Of a DNA stretch of 7,540 nucleotides, positions 6,751-7,540 are shown piece after piece (position 1 is the first letter of the stretch; every line of letters starts with the position of its first letter). Source of the stretch: Acidobacteriota bacterium (GTDB lineage Bacteria; Acidobacteriota; Blastocatellia; Pyrinomonadales; Pyrinomonadaceae); contig QHXL01000327.1 of assembly GCA_003222935.1 (NCBI GenBank), positions 1,162 to 8,701 on the forward strand, in the 5' to 3' direction. The notes under the pieces are model-generated. The model ran no database searches. It saw only the letters and a program-made list of their open reading frames with translations, and was not told where the DNA came from. The position numbers were made by a program, and so were the translations under genes.

Positions 6751-6953
6751 TCGGCTTCGCCGCCGGATGTGAGGCGACGGCGCTGCCTCGCCGTCCAGGG
6801 AGCGTCGATTTCGGGCTATGCCCCTGGTTCGGGCTCGGCCCCTAATATGGCACTTAAGAGGAGCCAACCTCGAACGAGAGGCACAGCCCATTTCGAAAGT
6901 AGCATCTTTACGGCGAGGCAGAGCCGTCGCCTCACATCCGGCGGCGAAGCCGA
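6751..6953. repeat. large imperfect palindrome (about 203 bases), possible non-autonomous element or structured RNA
   Basis: The outer arms at 6751-6794 and 6910-6953 are reverse complements at 43 of 44 positions (mismatch 6782/6922). A diverged middle segment follows (6795-6812 against 6890-6909, differing by two bases in length). The inner arms at 6813-6843 and 6859-6889 match at 24 of 31, and the central loop is 15 bases (6844-6858). Each outer arm also contains small palindromes such as CGGCTTCGCCG. Most of the non-coding stretch between the winged-helix gene (start 6681) and the polyprenyl synthase stop (7007) is this structure. In the remainder, 6682-6750 and 6954-7006, I see no gene. 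No convincing target-site duplication flanks it. Confidence 0.9.
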
Positions 6954-7006
6954 TAATGACGTCGACTCATCTGGTTAAGGATTCCGGTGCGGATCCGTTA
7001 GAGAAC

Positions 7007-7540
7007 TCACCTGTCGCGGTCGAGGACGTAGGTGGGTAAAGCTCGAAGCGATTCGGAATACGGAGACTGGGGCAGGCAGTCCAGCGCCGAGCGGGCACTC
7101 TCCGCGAAGTCGTCGGCAACAGCTCGAGCACGATCCAGTGCACCGGTACGCGAAATAGCCGCGAGGATCTCCCCTCGCGGCACTTCCGAGTAGTCGCCTT
7201 TCCGCAGCACATTTCGCACCGACTCGGCCATTTCTGGTTCGGCTTCCATGAGATAAATCAACGGCAAAGTGACCTTACCCCCGAGCAAGTCGGCGCCGGC
7301 AGCTTTCCCCAATACGTCATCGTTGGAAGTGAAGTCGAGCAGATCGTCGACGAGTTGAAACGCGGTTCCCAGGTTTAGACCGTAGTCGCGTAACGCGTTT
7401 TGTTGTCGTTCGTCAGCGCCACCCAGAATTCCGCCGATCTCACAACTTGCACTGAATAGATAAGCAGTCTTGCGCGTCAACACGTCGAGATATTGCTCCT
7501 CGGTGACTTCCGCTTTTCCGAGAAACGTCAACTGAAGTAA
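7007..7540 (-). CDS. polyprenyl diphosphate synthase, C-terminal part (start beyond window)
   Basis: This is an enzyme of isoprenoid chain elongation that adds isopentenyl diphosphate units to an allylic diphosphate. The second aspartate-rich motif DDLLD is plain in GTAFQLVDDLLDF, about 65 residues into the visible part, followed by GKAAGADLLGGKVTLPLIYL with the conserved lysine. The C-terminus YVLDRDR is typical of the long-chain (IspB/HepT/SdsA) group, whose products serve as quinone side chains. The frame is open to the window edge (LLQLTFLGKAE), which matches the family's conserved ELQL-type segment. The TTG at 7529-7531 is therefore internal, not a start. About 177 residues are visible of a usual 320-340, and the first aspartate-rich motif that would define chain length is missing. 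The stop is a TGA at 7007-7009. Confidence 0.93.
   Translation of the reverse strand, partial: LLQLTFLGKAEVTEEQYLDVLTRKTAYLFSASCEIGGILGGADERQQNALRDYGLNLGTAFQLVDDLLDFTSNDDVLGKAAGADLLGGKVTLPLIYLMEAEPEMAESVRNVLRKGDYSEVPRGEILAAISRTGALDRARAVADDFAESARSALDCLPQSPYSESLRALPTYVLDRDR

Noticed and set aside
6740..6968. Target-site duplication GACTC (6740-6744 and 6964-6968) flanking the palindrome
   Set aside because: The five-base copies lie six and ten bases outside the visible arm ends, so the spacing is asymmetric and the match could easily be chance.
6967..7212. Minus-strand open frame of 81 codons overlapping the polyprenyl synthase
   Set aside because: It is an out-of-frame shadow of the synthase reading frame, which carries DDLLD and the conserved C-terminus.
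7529..7531. TTG as the true start of the polyprenyl synthase gene
   Set aside because: The frame continues upstream to the window edge as LLQ, matching the conserved family segment, and a start here would remove the first aspartate-rich motif.

Overview
The window looks like chromosomal DNA of a Gram-negative-type bacterium of moderate GC content. The style of the genes and the intergenic inverted repeats suggest an Acidobacteriota (Blastocatellia-like) organism. That placement is an impression from gene style and was not tested. There are no tRNA or rRNA genes, no CRISPR array, and no transposase or phage genes.

Left part (1-4295, all on the minus strand, so transcription runs right to left). 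The order of transcription is a nucleotidyltransferase with a C-terminal left-handed beta-helix tail (MurU-like, 3327-4295), an anomeric sugar kinase of the aminoglycoside-phosphotransferase fold (AmgK-like, 2195-3235), asparaginyl-tRNA synthetase (asnS, 823-2166), a class I SAM methyltransferase (21-701), and the first eight codons of a further gene coupled by an ATGA overlap (1-24). The kinase and nucleotidyltransferase pair matches the known MurNAc salvage branch of peptidoglycan recycling: MurNAc to MurNAc-1-phosphate to UDP-MurNAc, bypassing the fosfomycin-sensitive MurA step. Here the nucleotidyltransferase has unusual residues at both usual metal-ligand positions. A terminator-like hairpin lies between the nucleotidyltransferase and kinase genes. 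A larger inverted repeat built from an ATTGCCG heptad lies between asnS and the methyltransferase.

Middle part (4296-6065). A 180-base divergent intergenic region leads into one plus-strand gene for an exported, all-helical repeat-like protein of unknown function (about 529 residues). It ends one base from the stop of the convergent gene to its right.

Right part (6067-7540, minus strand). A small protein with an N-terminal coiled coil, a Gln/Pro-rich linker and a C-terminal HARE-HTH-like winged helix (6067-6681) is followed by about 325 non-coding bases. These are dominated by a roughly 200-base imperfect palindrome (6751-6953). Beyond it lies the C-terminal half of a long-chain-type polyprenyl diphosphate synthase, cut by the window edge. 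The palindrome is the most striking structure not explained by genes. Its inner mismatches become G-U pairs more often on the minus-strand transcript than on the plus-strand one, which hints at function or ancestry as RNA read from that strand.
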